A stretch of DNA of 64,000 bases from Thauera chlorobenzoica (GCF_001922305.1 NZ_CP018839.1:3472001-3536000), one strand, 5' to 3'; positions 1-9,039 are shown, counted from the first letter of the stretch. Program-made: numbers and translations. The notes: generated by a model from the letters alone, not told the origin.

Positions 1-2
1 AC

Positions 3-65
3 GTCCGCCTGCTCGAGCCGGCACGGCTGAAGAGCCTCATCCAGCACCAGCCAGGCGCGCGCTGA
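3..65 (+). CDS. C-terminal tail of an unidentified gene cut by the left edge
   Basis: A frame is open from the left edge and ends at TGA 63-65. It gives only 20 residues (VRLLEPARLK, then SLIQHQPGAR). The next gene is on the opposite strand and ends at 102, so a convergent plus-strand gene ending here is plausible. The fragment is too short to assign a family, and chance openness over 60 bases cannot be excluded. Confidence 0.35.
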   Translation, partial: VRLLEPARLKSLIQHQPGAR

Positions 66-101
66 GCGCTGCCGGCGGGGAGGTTTTCCCGCCGCCCGGA
101 C

Positions 102-482
102 TCAGGCGAAGAACCCCGCCATGTTCTTGGTGATGGCGATCGACACGATCCAGGCATACACCAGCAGCGCACCGACGAAGGCGGTGGTCCGCACCGCCGG
201 CGTTCTGCCGCGCTTGAGCGCCACGGTGCCCAGGAGGATGTAGGCGATCAGCCCGAAGACTTTCGCCGTGACCCAGTCGGCCGCAAACGGGTATTGCCCG
301 ATCATGATCGCGAGGCTGATCGCACTGAGCAGCAACAGGCTGTCGACAACGTGGGGCAGCACCCGGGTCAATGGCCGCTGAAGCAGCGGGCTGCCGGTAA
401 ACATCCACAGCCCGCGGAGCAGAAAGCCCGTTGCGCTGAGTACGACGCAGGTCACATGAAGATGCTTGATTGTGTAGTACAT
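102..482 (-). CDS. SirB2 family integral membrane protein
   Basis: The 126-residue protein is almost entirely hydrophobic. It has about four membrane helices near residues 5-25, 44-62, 73-91 and 100-121 and opens with the MYYTIKHLHVTCV type of N-terminus seen in SirB2 proteins. SirB2 was named in Salmonella next to an invasion regulator, but its biochemical role is unknown. An AAGGGGA ribosome site lies just before the ATG. It is transcribed away from the DNR-like regulator gene, with only about 90 bases between the two starts. Family assignment is confident; function is not. Confidence 0.85.
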   Translation of the reverse strand: MYYTIKHLHVTCVVLSATGFLLRGLWMFTGSPLLQRPLTRVLPHVVDSLLLLSAISLAIMIGQYPFAADWVTAKVFGLIAYILLGTVALKRGRTPAVRTTAFVGALLVYAWIVSIAITKNMAGFFA

Positions 483-574
483 CCGTCCCCTTTCAACGAA
501 AGAAACCCGAGCTCCGGTGCGAGTCCGCGCCCCGGCCTCGATTAAAATTGCGCCTCGATACGGAGAGCCCGCCG

Positions 575-1258
575 ATGCCCCCCCATGCCCCGCTCGACAT
601 ACCCGCCCTGCTCAGACGCATCCCGCTGTTCAGCGAACTGTCCGACACCGACATCGAGCGCGTTTCGCGCTACACCCGCGAACGCCACGTCTCGCGCGGC
701 GAAGTGCTGTTTCAGCGCGGAGACCAGCCGCACGGCTTCTACTTCGTGGTGTCGGGCCAGGTCAAGCTGGCCTTCTCGTCGTCCCAAGGGACCGAGAAGG
801 TCGTCGAAATCATCGGCCCGATGCAAAGTTTCGGCGAGGCGGTGATGTTCATGAACCACCCCTACCCGGTGTTTTCCGAAGCCCTTGCCGATACCGTGCT
901 GGTGCATGTCAGCCAGGCGGTGGTCAGCGAGATGATCGAACAGGATGCGACCTTTGCCAGCAAGCTCCTTGCCGGCCTGTCGATCCGGCTCCACGGCCTG
1001 ATCCAGGACGTCGAAACCTATTCGCTGCGCTCGAGCATGCAGCGCGTGATCGGCTATCTGCTCCAGGTCGCCGACAGTGACGAACCCTGCGAAATTTCGC
1101 TGCCGACGAGCAAGCAGGTGATTGCGTCCCGCCTCAACCTCACCCCTGAAACCCTGTCGCGTATCTTTCACGACCTCAGCGAAGTCGGCCTGATCAGTGT
1201 GCAGGGCAAGCGCATCACCTTGCACGACCCTGCCCGCCTGGCGCGTTACAACGCCTGA
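575..1258 (+). CDS. Crp/Fnr family regulator, DNR-like (no Fe-S cysteines)
   Basis: This 227-residue regulator has a cyclic-nucleotide-type sensor domain (about residues 11-125), a long dimer helix (about 128-165) and a winged HTH (about 170-220). The recognition helix reads PETLSRIF, which keeps the E-x-x-S-R pattern (E192, S195, R196) that lets FNR, ANR and DNR read TTGAT half-sites. The only cysteine is C172, so it cannot carry an FNR-type 4Fe-4S cluster. The closest family I recognise is Pseudomonas DNR, a haem-based nitric-oxide sensor controlling denitrification. The start is the ATG at 575, with GGAG about 10 bases upstream; an in-frame ATG exists 105 bases earlier but overlaps the divergent gene. 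It may act on the TTGAT boxes found at 2868, 9067 and 9469. Confidence 0.85.
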   Translation: MPPHAPLDIPALLRRIPLFSELSDTDIERVSRYTRERHVSRGEVLFQRGDQPHGFYFVVSGQVKLAFSSSQGTEKVVEIIGPMQSFGEAVMFMNHPYPVFSEALADTVLVHVSQAVVSEMIEQDATFASKLLAGLSIRLHGLIQDVETYSLRSSMQRVIGYLLQVADSDEPCEISLPTSKQVIASRLNLTPETLSRIFHDLSEVGLISVQGKRITLHDPARLARYNA

Positions 1259-1407
1259 GCGCGAAACCTCACCCACCGGCCGGCGCTGCGCCCGGCTTCT
1301 TGCCGCGCGCGCGTGCAGGAGCGACGGCGACTCCCCCGCTTCCACGCTGCGCCCGCTGCAGTACCCTTCATCGCTCATCGCGGCGCCCCCTCCACCCGGT
1401 GAGGCGA

Positions 1408-2817
1408 TCAACCCAGAAGGTAGGGGACGAGCGGCTCGGCCACCGTGAGGGCGGGCCAGCCAAGCTCGTGTTCGGCAGCGACGGCGAACGCCGCCGCCGC
1501 TTCGGCCTCGCCATGCACGATGAAAGTCCTGCGCGGCGCCGCCTCAAAATGGCGCAACCAGTTCAGCAGCGCAGGCTGGTCGGCGTGCGCCGACAGACCG
1601 CCGATGGTGTGGATGCGCGCCTGCACCGTGATGCGCTCGCCGAACAGGCTGACCTGGCGTGCGCCATCGACCAGACGCCGCCCCAAGGTGCCCGCCGCCT
1701 GGAAGCCGGTGATGACAATCGCGCATTCGCGGCGGCCGAGGTTGTAGCGCAGATGGTGCCTGATGCGCCCGGCGTCGCACATCCCGCTGGCCGAGATGAT
1801 CACCAGCCCGCCACCGACGCTGTTGAGTGCCATCGACTCCTCGACGTCCTGGACGAAACGCAGCCGGAAGCGGTCCGTGTTGCGCTGTGTCCAGGCGTAC
1901 AACTCGCGAGTCTCGTCGTCCCACAGGTCGGCATGACGAACCGTCAACTGGGTCGCCGCGGCGGCCATCGGCGAGTCGACCACGACATCGAGCCGCTCGA
2001 TGCGCCCCGAGCGCACGAGTTCGGCAAGCACGAACAGCATTTCCTGGGTGCGGCCGACGGCAAAGGCCGGGATGATGACATTGCCGCCAGCCTGCTGCAG
2101 GGTATGGCGCAAAATGGCGGCGAGTTCGACGCATGTAGCATCGAAGGAGCGGTGGGCGCGATTTCCGTAGGTGGACTCGATGCACAGGTAGTCGGCGCGG
2201 CGAATCGGGGTCGGGTCGTGGAGCACCGGACGCATCGGCTGGCCGAGGTCGCCGGACACGACCAGGCTGCGGGTATGCCCCCCGACGTCGATCTCGATCT
2301 CGATCACGGCGGAGCCCAGGATATGCCCGGCATCGCGAAAACGGCAGCGCACCCCTGGCCCCGGCTCGTACGGCGTATCGTAGGAAACCGCACGCAAGCG
2401 CCCCAGGCTGCTCCGCGCCTGCTCCACGGTATACAGTGGGGTCGGCTCCACCCTGCGTCGGGCCTTGCGCGCACGGGCGTTGCGCAAGGCCCATTCGGCC
2501 TCTTTTTCCTGGATGTGGGCCGAGTCCATCAGCATGACGCCGAGCAGATCGACAGTGGCCGCGGTAGCGTAGATGCAGCGCTTGTAGCCGAGCGCCACCA
2601 GCCGGGGTACCAGCCCGCTGTGATCGAGGTGGGCGTGGGTGAGGAGGACGAAATCGATCCCTCGCAGGTCGAAATCGAGGGCTTGCCGATTCTTGCGATC
2701 GGCCTCGCGCCCGCCCTGGAACAGACCGCAATCGACGAGGAAGCTCCCGCCCTCATGGTCTACCCGCAGGCAGGAACCGGTGACCTCGCCGGCTGCCCCA
2801 TAAAAAGTGAGTTTCAT
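1408..2817 (-). CDS. Metallo-beta-lactamase fold beta-CASP ribonuclease-like protein
   Basis: The 469-residue protein has the metal-binding motif HAHLDHSG (H61, H63, D65, H66), a later histidine in AGHILGSA (about residue 165), ESTYGNR, and a beta-CASP C-terminal part with SAHAD and FIVHGE. This is the layout of the bacterial and archaeal CPSF-like RNA-processing nucleases, annotated as MBL fold metallohydrolase or exonuclease of the beta-lactamase fold. The length matches the short form without KH domains. It converges with the regulator gene and is divergent from the universal stress protein gene. Substrate is not shown by the sequence. Confidence 0.85.
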   Translation of the reverse strand: MKLTFYGAAGEVTGSCLRVDHEGGSFLVDCGLFQGGREADRKNRQALDFDLRGIDFVLLTHAHLDHSGLVPRLVALGYKRCIYATAATVDLLGVMLMDSAHIQEKEAEWALRNARARKARRRVEPTPLYTVEQARSSLGRLRAVSYDTPYEPGPGVRCRFRDAGHILGSAVIEIEIDVGGHTRSLVVSGDLGQPMRPVLHDPTPIRRADYLCIESTYGNRAHRSFDATCVELAAILRHTLQQAGGNVIIPAFAVGRTQEMLFVLAELVRSGRIERLDVVVDSPMAAAATQLTVRHADLWDDETRELYAWTQRNTDRFRLRFVQDVEESMALNSVGGGLVIISASGMCDAGRIRHHLRYNLGRRECAIVITGFQAAGTLGRRLVDGARQVSLFGERITVQARIHTIGGLSAHADQPALLNWLRHFEAAPRRTFIVHGEAEAAAAFAVAAEHELGWPALTVAEPLVPYLLG

Positions 2818-2867
2818 GTCCGCACCTCTGTTGGAAGGGACTGTGCGGCAGTCGATCGTATGCGTGT

Positions 2868-2911
2868 TTGATCCTCGTCAATCATTGCAAACCGCTGCCC
2901 GTCGCTATAAT
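2868..2911 (+). promoter_or_regulatory. Fnr/Anr/Dnr-type box and -10 of the usp promoter
   Basis: TTGATCCTCGTCAA at 2868-2881 matches TTGAT-N4-ATCAA with one mismatch. TATAAT lies at 2906-2911. If transcription starts near 2918, the box centre is about 43 bases upstream, close to the usual class II activator position. There is no good -35 hexamer at the right distance, as expected of an activator-dependent promoter. Confidence 0.75.
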
Positions 2912-2944
2912 CGAAGCACCAACAACCCAATGGGACGCCTCGCC

Positions 2945-3388
2945 ATGTTCAAGCATATCCTCGTACCGACGGATGGATCCGCCCTCTCCGAAGCCACGGC
3001 CGCTCGCGCCGTATCCTTCGCCAAGGAGGCGGGAGCGAGAATCACCTTCTTTTACGCGCAGCCCGACTTTCCGATGCCGATCTACGGCGAAGGTGCCCTG
3101 ATCGATCCCACCACTCCGGAGCAGTTCGCCAAGTCGGCCGCCGCCGAAGCGGAGGGCATCCTCTCGAAGGCAAAACAGGCGGCCGATGCCGCAGGCGTCT
3201 CGGCCGACACCGACACCCTGGTCAATGAAGTCCCTTACGAGGCCATCATCGACGCCGCGGACCGCCACGGCTGCGACCTGATCTTCATGGCCTCGCACGG
3301 GCGCCGCGGCATCGCCGGCCTGCTGCTCGGCAGCGAAACGCAGAAAGTGCTCACCCACAGCAAGACCCCGGTTCTGGTCTGCCGCTGA
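2945..3388 (+). CDS. Universal stress protein (UspA family)
   Basis: The 147-residue protein begins MFKHILVPTDGS, the UspA signature. It ends with SHGRRGIAGLLLGSET and then KTPVLVCR, which is the nucleotide-binding loop of the ATP-binding UspFG/MJ0577 type. A single Usp domain fills the whole protein. The start at 2945 follows the family N-terminus. The promoter has an Fnr-type box, so expression is probably induced when oxygen falls or nitric oxide is present, as known for Anr-controlled usp genes of Pseudomonas. It is monocistronic, with its own terminator. Confidence 0.92.
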   Translation: MFKHILVPTDGSALSEATAARAVSFAKEAGARITFFYAQPDFPMPIYGEGALIDPTTPEQFAKSAAAEAEGILSKAKQAADAAGVSADTDTLVNEVPYEAIIDAADRHGCDLIFMASHGRRGIAGLLLGSETQKVLTHSKTPVLVCR

Positions 3389-3407
3389 CCAGCCGGCACC
3401 CACAGCG

Positions 3408-3450
3408 CAGGGCGGAATGGCTCCGGCACGGGGCGATTCCGCCCTGTTTT
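3408..3450 (+). terminator. Rho-independent terminator of usp
   Basis: An 11-bp perfect stem, CAGGGCGGAAT at 3408-3418 with its complement at 3436-3446, is followed directly by TTTT. It lies 20 bases after the usp stop codon. Confidence 0.85.
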
Positions 3451-3463
3451 CGATGCCGGCGGG

Positions 3464-3700
3464 CTATCGTTTGCGGTTGATCTGGCGCGCAGAGCGCTGC
3501 AGGAAGACCGTGCCCAGGCTCGAGGCCGCGCAGACCAGCCAGAAGCAGAAGAAGGCGATCGAATAGGTCGCGACCGGCCCGAAGTCGACGGGTTCGCCGA
3601 ACAGGTAAAGCGTGCGGGGATCGATCACGAGAAAAAAAACCGCTTCAGCGATGGCCGCAACCAGGAATGAGGGCCACAGCACCTGTATCCACTTTTGCAT
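3464..3700 (-). CDS. Small two-helix membrane protein at the end of the cbb3 cluster
   Basis: The 78-residue protein has two hydrophobic segments (about residues 8-28 and 44-68) separated by a short acidic loop, and a basic tail QRSARQINRKR. No family is recognised. It follows fixH on the same strand after about 50 bases, so it is probably co-transcribed with the cbb3 assembly genes, though a role in oxidase assembly is only inferred from position. The sequence upstream of the ATG carries GAGGGAGG, a strong ribosome site, which supports it being a real gene. Confidence 0.7.
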   Translation of the reverse strand: MQKWIQVLWPSFLVAAIAEAVFFLVIDPRTLYLFGEPVDFGPVATYSIAFFCFWLVCAASSLGTVFLQRSARQINRKR

Positions 3701-3752
3701 CGGACCTCCCTCTCGTCGTTTGCGTCATCCCGGCGTGCTCGCACCGCGGAAG

Positions 3753-4262
3753 TCACGCATCCGGAGCAATCGTGATTGCCGACTCGGTCGGCAGGTAGGC
3801 CGATCCGCTCATGCGCCAGTGCTGCGCCTCGTCTTCGATCACGAACAGCCAGCGTCCCGTGGCCAGGGTTTTCAACCCGGTTTCGAACACGCCCGCTGTT
3901 CCACTGAGGACATGCGACTGATCCTGCCCCCCGCGCGTCGGATGGACGATGGTCAGGACGATCCGCTGCGGCACATCGGCGGGAAGTGCCGCGCCCATTT
4001 CGATGCGGATCGATTCGCTGCGTACCTGCAGGGCGGCGATCAGGCCAAGCTCGCGGGCGCGCTCGACCCGCTCGATGGTGTGCACAATGGCCCGCCCTTC
4101 CTTGTAGTAGTCGTCCACCACCATGCCATCGAAGGTCTTCGCCGCGATCACGAAGGTGATCACGCCGGCGATCACCGCGATCGCGGGAAAGGCGATCAGG
4201 AACCACGGCCAGCCCTGGCGGTACCAGGGCGGAGGAGTCTTTTGAGTCAAGGTCGTATTCAT
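3753..4262 (-). CDS. fixH: FixH family cbb3 oxidase assembly protein (CcoH)
   Basis: This 169-residue protein has a cytosolic start ending PPPWYRQGWPWFLIAFP, one membrane helix (about residues 20-43) and a periplasmic beta-rich domain containing DDYYKEGRAI, the usual FixH pattern. FixH/CcoH is needed for stable assembly of the cbb3 oxidase, probably with CcoI in copper delivery. It begins 1 base after the ccoG stop codon, so the two are translationally coupled. Length and motif agree with the family. Confidence 0.88.
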   Translation of the reverse strand: MNTTLTQKTPPPWYRQGWPWFLIAFPAIAVIAGVITFVIAAKTFDGMVVDDYYKEGRAIVHTIERVERARELGLIAALQVRSESIRIEMGAALPADVPQRIVLTIVHPTRGGQDQSHVLSGTAGVFETGLKTLATGRWLFVIEDEAQHWRMSGSAYLPTESAITIAPDA

Positions 4263-4263
4263 C

Positions 4264-5682
4264 TCAACGCGGAATCAGGAAGGTCGTTCGTTCTTCGAGG
4301 CTCAGTCCCGGATCGTCCTCGGCGGTAATGCGGAAGGCGACGGGATTGGCGCCGGGCTGGCCGGCATCGTAGGGCACGAGCACCTGTACGGTGAGCGCGC
4401 CGGTCGCCGCCGGTGCGACCTCGACCCGTTCTCCGCTGCCGATCCGCGCGCCGGGCAGGCCGGACACTTCGAGGTGGAAGGTACGCGGCGCCTCGGTCAT
4501 GTTCATCACCTGAAAACGATAGACGTTCTCGATCAAGCCGCCTTCGATCTCGCGCCCGAGCGAGGCGCGGTCGCGGATGATGTCCACGCGCAAGGGATCG
4601 CGCACCGCCAGTCCCCAGACGAAGGCGACGCAGAGCAGCGCGAGGATGACGCCGTAAATCAGGGTCCGCGGGCGAAACACGTGAGCGGCGATTTCCTTGC
4701 GCCCCCAGTGCTTTTTGACGGCGTTTTCGGTCGAGTAACGGATCAGGCCGCGCGGGTAGTTCATCCTGTCCATGACCTGGTCGCAGGCGTCGATGCACGC
4801 CGCACAGCCGATGCATTCGTACTGGAGGCCGTTGCGGATGTCGATCCCGGTCGGGCAGACCTGGACGCAGATGCCGCAGTCGATGCAGTCGCCCTTGCCC
4901 ACCGCCTTCGGATCGATGCCTTTCCTGCGCGCCCCGCGCGGCTCGCCGCGCTCCTCGTCGTAGGTGATGACGAGCGTGTCGGGGTCGAACATCACCGCCT
5001 GGAAGCGCGCATAGGGGCACATGTAGGTGCACACCTGTTCGCGCATCACCCCAGCGAACAGGTAGGTGAACGCCGCATAGAACAGGATCCAGAACAGTTC
5101 CCAGGGGCCGAAGCCGAACACGGGAATGGAACGGAGCAATTCCTCCAGCGGCGAAAAATAGGCGACGAAGGTGAACCCGGTCCACAGCGAGAACAGCCCC
5201 CAGACCAGGAACTTGCCCCCGCGGCGCAGCGCCTTGGGTGCGCTCATCTCGGCCTGGTCGAGCTTTTGACGGCGGATGTGGTCGCCTTCGATCTTCTGCT
5301 CGATCCACATGAATATTTCGGTGTATACCGTCTGCGGACAGGCATAGCCACACCACAACCGGCCGGCGATCGCGGTGAAGAAGAACAGGGCATAGGCTGA
5401 AATGATCAGCAGGACCGCGAGGAAGAACACGTCCTGCGGCCAGAACACCCAGCCGAAGAGGTAGAACTTGCGTTCGGCGAGATGGAACAGCACGGCCTGC
5501 CGGTCGTTCCATGACAACCAGGGCAGGCCATAGAAGACGAGCTGAGTGAGCCATACCATCACCCAGCGCCAGTTGGCGAACACGCCGCTGACGGTGCGCA
5601 CGTAGAGCTTCTTGCGCGCCTCGTAAAGGGTGTCTTGGGGAGAAGAACTCGTTTGCGCTGGCTGTCGGGATGGGCCGCTCAT
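4264..5682 (-). CDS. ccoG: Cytochrome c oxidase accessory protein CcoG (polyferredoxin-type)
   Basis: This 472-residue membrane protein has about five hydrophobic helices in its first half, a CGYACPQTVYTE motif (about residues 111-122), and two 4Fe-4S sites (C266, C269, C272, C276 and C290, C293, C296, C300). The C-terminal domain (about 365-472) is Ig-like. CcoG/RdxA has been described as a cupric reductase supplying Cu(I) for CuB of the cbb3 oxidase. It follows ccoP after about 100 bases; that gap contains a small hairpin (5725-5749) that could trim or attenuate the transcript. Every expected cysteine is present. Confidence 0.93.
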   Translation of the reverse strand: MSGPSRQPAQTSSSPQDTLYEARKKLYVRTVSGVFANWRWVMVWLTQLVFYGLPWLSWNDRQAVLFHLAERKFYLFGWVFWPQDVFFLAVLLIISAYALFFFTAIAGRLWCGYACPQTVYTEIFMWIEQKIEGDHIRRQKLDQAEMSAPKALRRGGKFLVWGLFSLWTGFTFVAYFSPLEELLRSIPVFGFGPWELFWILFYAAFTYLFAGVMREQVCTYMCPYARFQAVMFDPDTLVITYDEERGEPRGARRKGIDPKAVGKGDCIDCGICVQVCPTGIDIRNGLQYECIGCAACIDACDQVMDRMNYPRGLIRYSTENAVKKHWGRKEIAAHVFRPRTLIYGVILALLCVAFVWGLAVRDPLRVDIIRDRASLGREIEGGLIENVYRFQVMNMTEAPRTFHLEVSGLPGARIGSGERVEVAPAATGALTVQVLVPYDAGQPGANPVAFRITAEDDPGLSLEERTTFLIPR

Positions 5683-5781
5683 GGTCGCCTTGCCGGTGGA
5701 TGCTTGTTGTTATTGTATGAATAGCCCGGGAAGGCCCCCTCCTCCCGGGATGTAAGCACGTTTATTGCTTGAATCGGCGCC

Positions 5782-6672
5782 TCATTTCTTGCCGAGGCTC
5801 AGCACATACGCTGCCAGCATGTGCACCTTGTCCTCGCCGAGAAATTCTCCAAAAGCCGGCATCTTGTTGCTGCGGCCATGGGTCACCGTTTCGATGATGG
5901 TGGCCTCGGTCGAACCGTACAGCCAGGACTTGTTGGTCAGGTTCGGCGCCCCCATCAGCGGATTGCCGGTGGCGTCGGCGCCGTGGCAGGCGACGCAGTT
6001 GGTCGCGAACACATCCTTCCCGCGCTGGGCGCGCAAGGAGTCGTGGGCGAGACCGGACAGGGAACGGACGTAGTTGGCGACGTCCTTCACCCCTTCGGCG
6101 CCCAGCGTCGGCCCGAACGGCGGCATCACCCCCATGCGCCCGCCGAGGATGGTGGTGCGGATGGTTTCGGGCTCGCCGCCCCACAGCCATTCATTGTCGG
6201 TCAGGTTGGGGAAGCTCTTCGCACCCTGCGCGGCGGAGCCGTGGCACTGCGCGCAGTAGGTCAGGAACAGGCGCTGCCCGGTCGCGTTGGCCTCGGGGTC
6301 GGCCGCGACCGCGGCGAGATCCATCTGCCGGTACTTCGCGAACACCGGCCCGAAGCGCTCGTCGGCGGCCTTCATTTCGGTCGCGTACTGCGCCCATTGC
6401 CCACGATGCTGGTTGCGGTCCCCGAACCCGGGATAGATCGCCAGATAGACGATGGCAAATGCGATCGTGATCCAGAACAGGTACATCCACCAGCGCGGCA
6501 GCGGATTGTTGTACTCGGCCAGGGTCTCGTCCCACACGTGCCCGTGCAGTTCCGCCGCGCCTTCCTTGCGCCGGGTCATGTTGGACGCCAGCACGAACAC
6601 GCAGAACAGGATGGACAGGGTCACGAGGACCATCACATACGCGTTCCAGAAACCGCTGATGAAGTCAGCCAT
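5782..6672 (-). CDS. ccoP: cbb3-type cytochrome c oxidase subunit III, dihaem (CcoP)
   Basis: The 296-residue protein has an N-terminal CcoP domain with two membrane helices (about residues 9-29 and 62-80) and two cytochrome c domains with CAQCH (140-144) and CVACH (226-230). Downstream Met ligands lie in GVMPPFG and KMPAFGE. It carries electrons from soluble c-type cytochromes to CcoO and CcoN. The start at MADFISGF (6672) is chosen because it matches the family, has GAGGGAAAAG upstream, and overlaps the end of ccoQ by 8 bases. An in-frame ATG 51 bases earlier would extend into ccoQ. Confidence 0.95.
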   Translation of the reverse strand: MADFISGFWNAYVMVLVTLSILFCVFVLASNMTRRKEGAAELHGHVWDETLAEYNNPLPRWWMYLFWITIAFAIVYLAIYPGFGDRNQHRGQWAQYATEMKAADERFGPVFAKYRQMDLAAVAADPEANATGQRLFLTYCAQCHGSAAQGAKSFPNLTDNEWLWGGEPETIRTTILGGRMGVMPPFGPTLGAEGVKDVANYVRSLSGLAHDSLRAQRGKDVFATNCVACHGADATGNPLMGAPNLTNKSWLYGSTEATIIETVTHGRSNKMPAFGEFLGEDKVHMLAAYVLSLGKK

Positions 6673-6853
6673 TTGCTTTTCCCTCTTTGTCTTGCCGGCC
6701 GCCGATGGCCGGCACGTCGTCATCGCTCAGGGGCAGGCGCGCCGCCTCGTCGAAGCCCGCCTTGGCCTGCCTGCTGTAAGCCCAGGCGCAGATGCCCAGA
6801 AAGCACAGCAGGCCCACCACCGTGAGCAGACTCCGGAAGTCGTTGATATCCAC
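6665..6853 (-). CDS. ccoQ: cbb3-type oxidase small subunit CcoQ/FixQ
   Basis: The 62-residue protein has one membrane helix (about residues 8-25) followed by a charged tail, which is the normal size and layout of CcoQ. It lies between ccoO and ccoP, starting 11 bases after ccoO and overlapping ccoP by 8 bases. CcoQ stabilises the association of CcoP with the core complex. The sequence is poorly conserved across species, so the call rests on size, helix and position. Confidence 0.9.
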   Translation of the reverse strand: MDINDFRSLLTVVGLLCFLGICAWAYSRQAKAGFDEAARLPLSDDDVPAIGGRQDKEGKANG

Positions 6854-6864
6854 GGCGCGCTCCC

Positions 6865-7500
6865 TCAGCGTACGTTCTGGAGCGCGGTCCCCAGCCCCTG
6901 GAGGTAGGCCACCACCGCATCGAGCTCGGTCTTGCCCTCGAGCGCGGCCGGCGCGGCGGCGATTTCCTCCTCGCTGTACTTGTGCAGTCCGACCTTGTTC
7001 AGCGCGCGCATCTTCGCCTGGATGTCATCGGCCTCAACCGGACGATCGAGCCAGGGGAAGGCCGGCATGTTCGACTCGGGCACGACGTCGCGCGGATTGA
7101 GCAGATGCACGCGCTGCCATTCGTCCGAATAACGGCCGCCGACACGGGCGAGATCCGGCCCGGTGCGCTTCGAGCCCCACTGGAACGGATGGTCGTAGAT
7201 GTATTCACCGGCCACCGAGTAGTGGCCGTAACGCTCGGTTTCGGCGCGGAACGGGCGGATCATCTGCGAATGGCAGTTGTAGCAGCCTTCGCGGACATAG
7301 ATGTCGCGTCCGACCAGGCGCACCGGATCGTAAGGCTTGACATCGAGCTGCGTGCCCCCGGGACCGATCGCCGAAGTGGTCGAGTGCTGGAAGAACAACG
7401 GCACGATTTCCACCAGGCCACCCACGCTGACGGTGAGCAGCGTGAGCACGATCAGCAGGAAGACGCTGCGTTCGACTTTGTCGTGTTTCGATTGAGCCAT
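6865..7500 (-). CDS. ccoO: cbb3-type cytochrome c oxidase subunit II, monohaem (CcoO)
   Basis: The 211-residue protein has one N-terminal membrane anchor (about residues 13-37) and a haem-binding CYNCH (73-77) in the context [11 protein letters not shown], typical of CcoO/FixO. A Met ligand lies in [10 protein letters not shown]. It passes electrons from CcoP to the catalytic subunit CcoN. It starts 15 bases after ccoN in the same operon. Length is normal for the family. Confidence 0.95.
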   Translation of the reverse strand: MAQSKHDKVERSVFLLIVLTLLTVSVGGLVEIVPLFFQHSTTSAIGPGGTQLDVKPYDPVRLVGRDIYVREGCYNCHSQMIRPFRAETERYGHYSVAGEYIYDHPFQWGSKRTGPDLARVGGRYSDEWQRVHLLNPRDVVPESNMPAFPWLDRPVEADDIQAKMRALNKVGLHKYSEEEIAAAPAALEGKTELDAVVAYLQGLGTALQNVR

Positions 7501-7515
7501 GTTGTCGTTCTCCGG

Positions 7516-8955
7516 TCAGGCGTGGGCGGCTGCGGGGGCGATCACCGGAGCGTCATAGGCCTTCTGGCCGGAAATGGTCTTCACCATGTTGTAGAACATG
7601 ATCACCATGCCGGAGAGGAAGAGCACGCCGCCGATGAAGCGGATGGTCCAGAACGGATAGCTGGCCTTGACGCTCTCGACGAAGGAGTAGGTCAGCGTGC
7701 CGTCCGGGTTGGTGGCACGCCACATCAGGCCTTGCATCACGCCGGCGATCCACATCGAGGCGATGTAGAGCACCACGCCGATGGTGGCCACCCAGAAGTG
7801 GGCATTGATCAGCTTCACGCTGTACATCTCGGTCTTGCCGTACAGGCGCGGAATGAGGAAGTAGACCGAACCGATCGAGATCATCGCCACCCAGCCCAGC
7901 GCGCCGGAGTGCACGTGGCCGACCGTCCAGTCGGTGTAGTGCGATAGCGCATTGACCGTCTTGATCGACATCATCGGACCTTCGAAGGTCGACATGCCGT
8001 AGAAGGACAGGGAGGTGACCAGGAACTTCAGGATCGGGTCGGTGCGCAGCTTGTGCCAGGCGCCCGACAGGGTCAGCACGCCGTTGATCATGCCGCCCCA
8101 GGACGGCGCCAGCAGGATCAGCGAGAACACCATGCCGACCGACTGGGTCCAGTCGGGCAGCGCGGTGTAGTGCAGGTGGTGCGGGCCGGCCCACATGTAG
8201 GTGAAGATCAGCGCCCAGAAATGCACCACCGACAGGCGGTAGGAATACACCGGGCGGTCGGCCTGCTTGGGCACGAAGTAGTACATCATGCCGAGGAAGC
8301 CGGCAGTGAGGAAGAAGCCGACGGCGTTGTGGCCGTACCACCACTGCACCATCGCGTCCTGCACCCCGGCATAGGCCGAATACGACTTCATGCTGGTCAG
8401 CGACACCGGAATCGCGGCGCTATTGACGATGTGCAGCAGGGCGACGGTGAGGATGAAGGCCCCGAAAAACCAGTTGGCGACGTAGATGTGGGAGATCTTG
8501 CGCCGAGCGATGGTGCCGAAGAACACCACCGCGTAGGACACCCAGACGATCGCGATCAGGATGTCGATCGGCCACTCGAGTTCGGCGTATTCCTTGGAAG
8601 AGGTGTACCCCAGCGGCAAGGTGATCGCCGCCAGCACGATCACCAGCTGCCAGCCCCAGAAAGTGAACGCGGCAAGGCCGGGGGCGAACAGCGTGGCATG
8701 ACAGGTGCGCTGCACGACGTAGTACGAGGTGGCAAACAGCGCGCACCCGCCGAATGCGAAGATCACGGCATTGGTATGCAGCGGACGGAGCCTGCCGAAA
8801 TGCAGGAATTCATGCGCGTTCAGTTCCGGCCACACGAGCTGTGCTGCGGCGATCACGCCGACCAGCATGCCCACGATGCCCCACACCACCGTCATGATGG
8901 CGAACTGGCGCACGACTTTATAGTTATAAGTCGCTTGCGATTGCATGTGAGTCAC
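7516..8955 (-). CDS. ccoN: cbb3-type cytochrome c oxidase catalytic subunit I (CcoN)
   Basis: This 479-residue subunit has about 12 membrane helices and the conserved histidine motifs of the C-type haem-copper oxidases: [12 protein letters not shown] for a low-spin haem b ligand, [13 protein letters not shown] for a CuB ligand, [13 protein letters not shown] for the CuB histidine pair, and [15 protein letters not shown] for the high-spin haem region. It reduces oxygen at very low concentration and pumps protons. It is the first gene of ccoNOQP, and its promoter carries an Fnr-type box about 40 bases before the predicted start of transcription. Confidence 0.97.
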   Translation of the reverse strand: MTHMQSQATYNYKVVRQFAIMTVVWGIVGMLVGVIAAAQLVWPELNAHEFLHFGRLRPLHTNAVIFAFGGCALFATSYYVVQRTCHATLFAPGLAAFTFWGWQLVIVLAAITLPLGYTSSKEYAELEWPIDILIAIVWVSYAVVFFGTIARRKISHIYVANWFFGAFILTVALLHIVNSAAIPVSLTSMKSYSAYAGVQDAMVQWWYGHNAVGFFLTAGFLGMMYYFVPKQADRPVYSYRLSVVHFWALIFTYMWAGPHHLHYTALPDWTQSVGMVFSLILLAPSWGGMINGVLTLSGAWHKLRTDPILKFLVTSLSFYGMSTFEGPMMSIKTVNALSHYTDWTVGHVHSGALGWVAMISIGSVYFLIPRLYGKTEMYSVKLINAHFWVATIGVVLYIASMWIAGVMQGLMWRATNPDGTLTYSFVESVKASYPFWTIRFIGGVLFLSGMVIMFYNMVKTISGQKAYDAPVIAPAAAHA

Positions 8956-9039
8956 CTCTTCGTTTTAAAAACTTCTGCGAGCACAACCTCATCCCGCCCG
9001 GAGCGCCGGAGGGCCCGACGCCATGCGCATGCACGGGCC

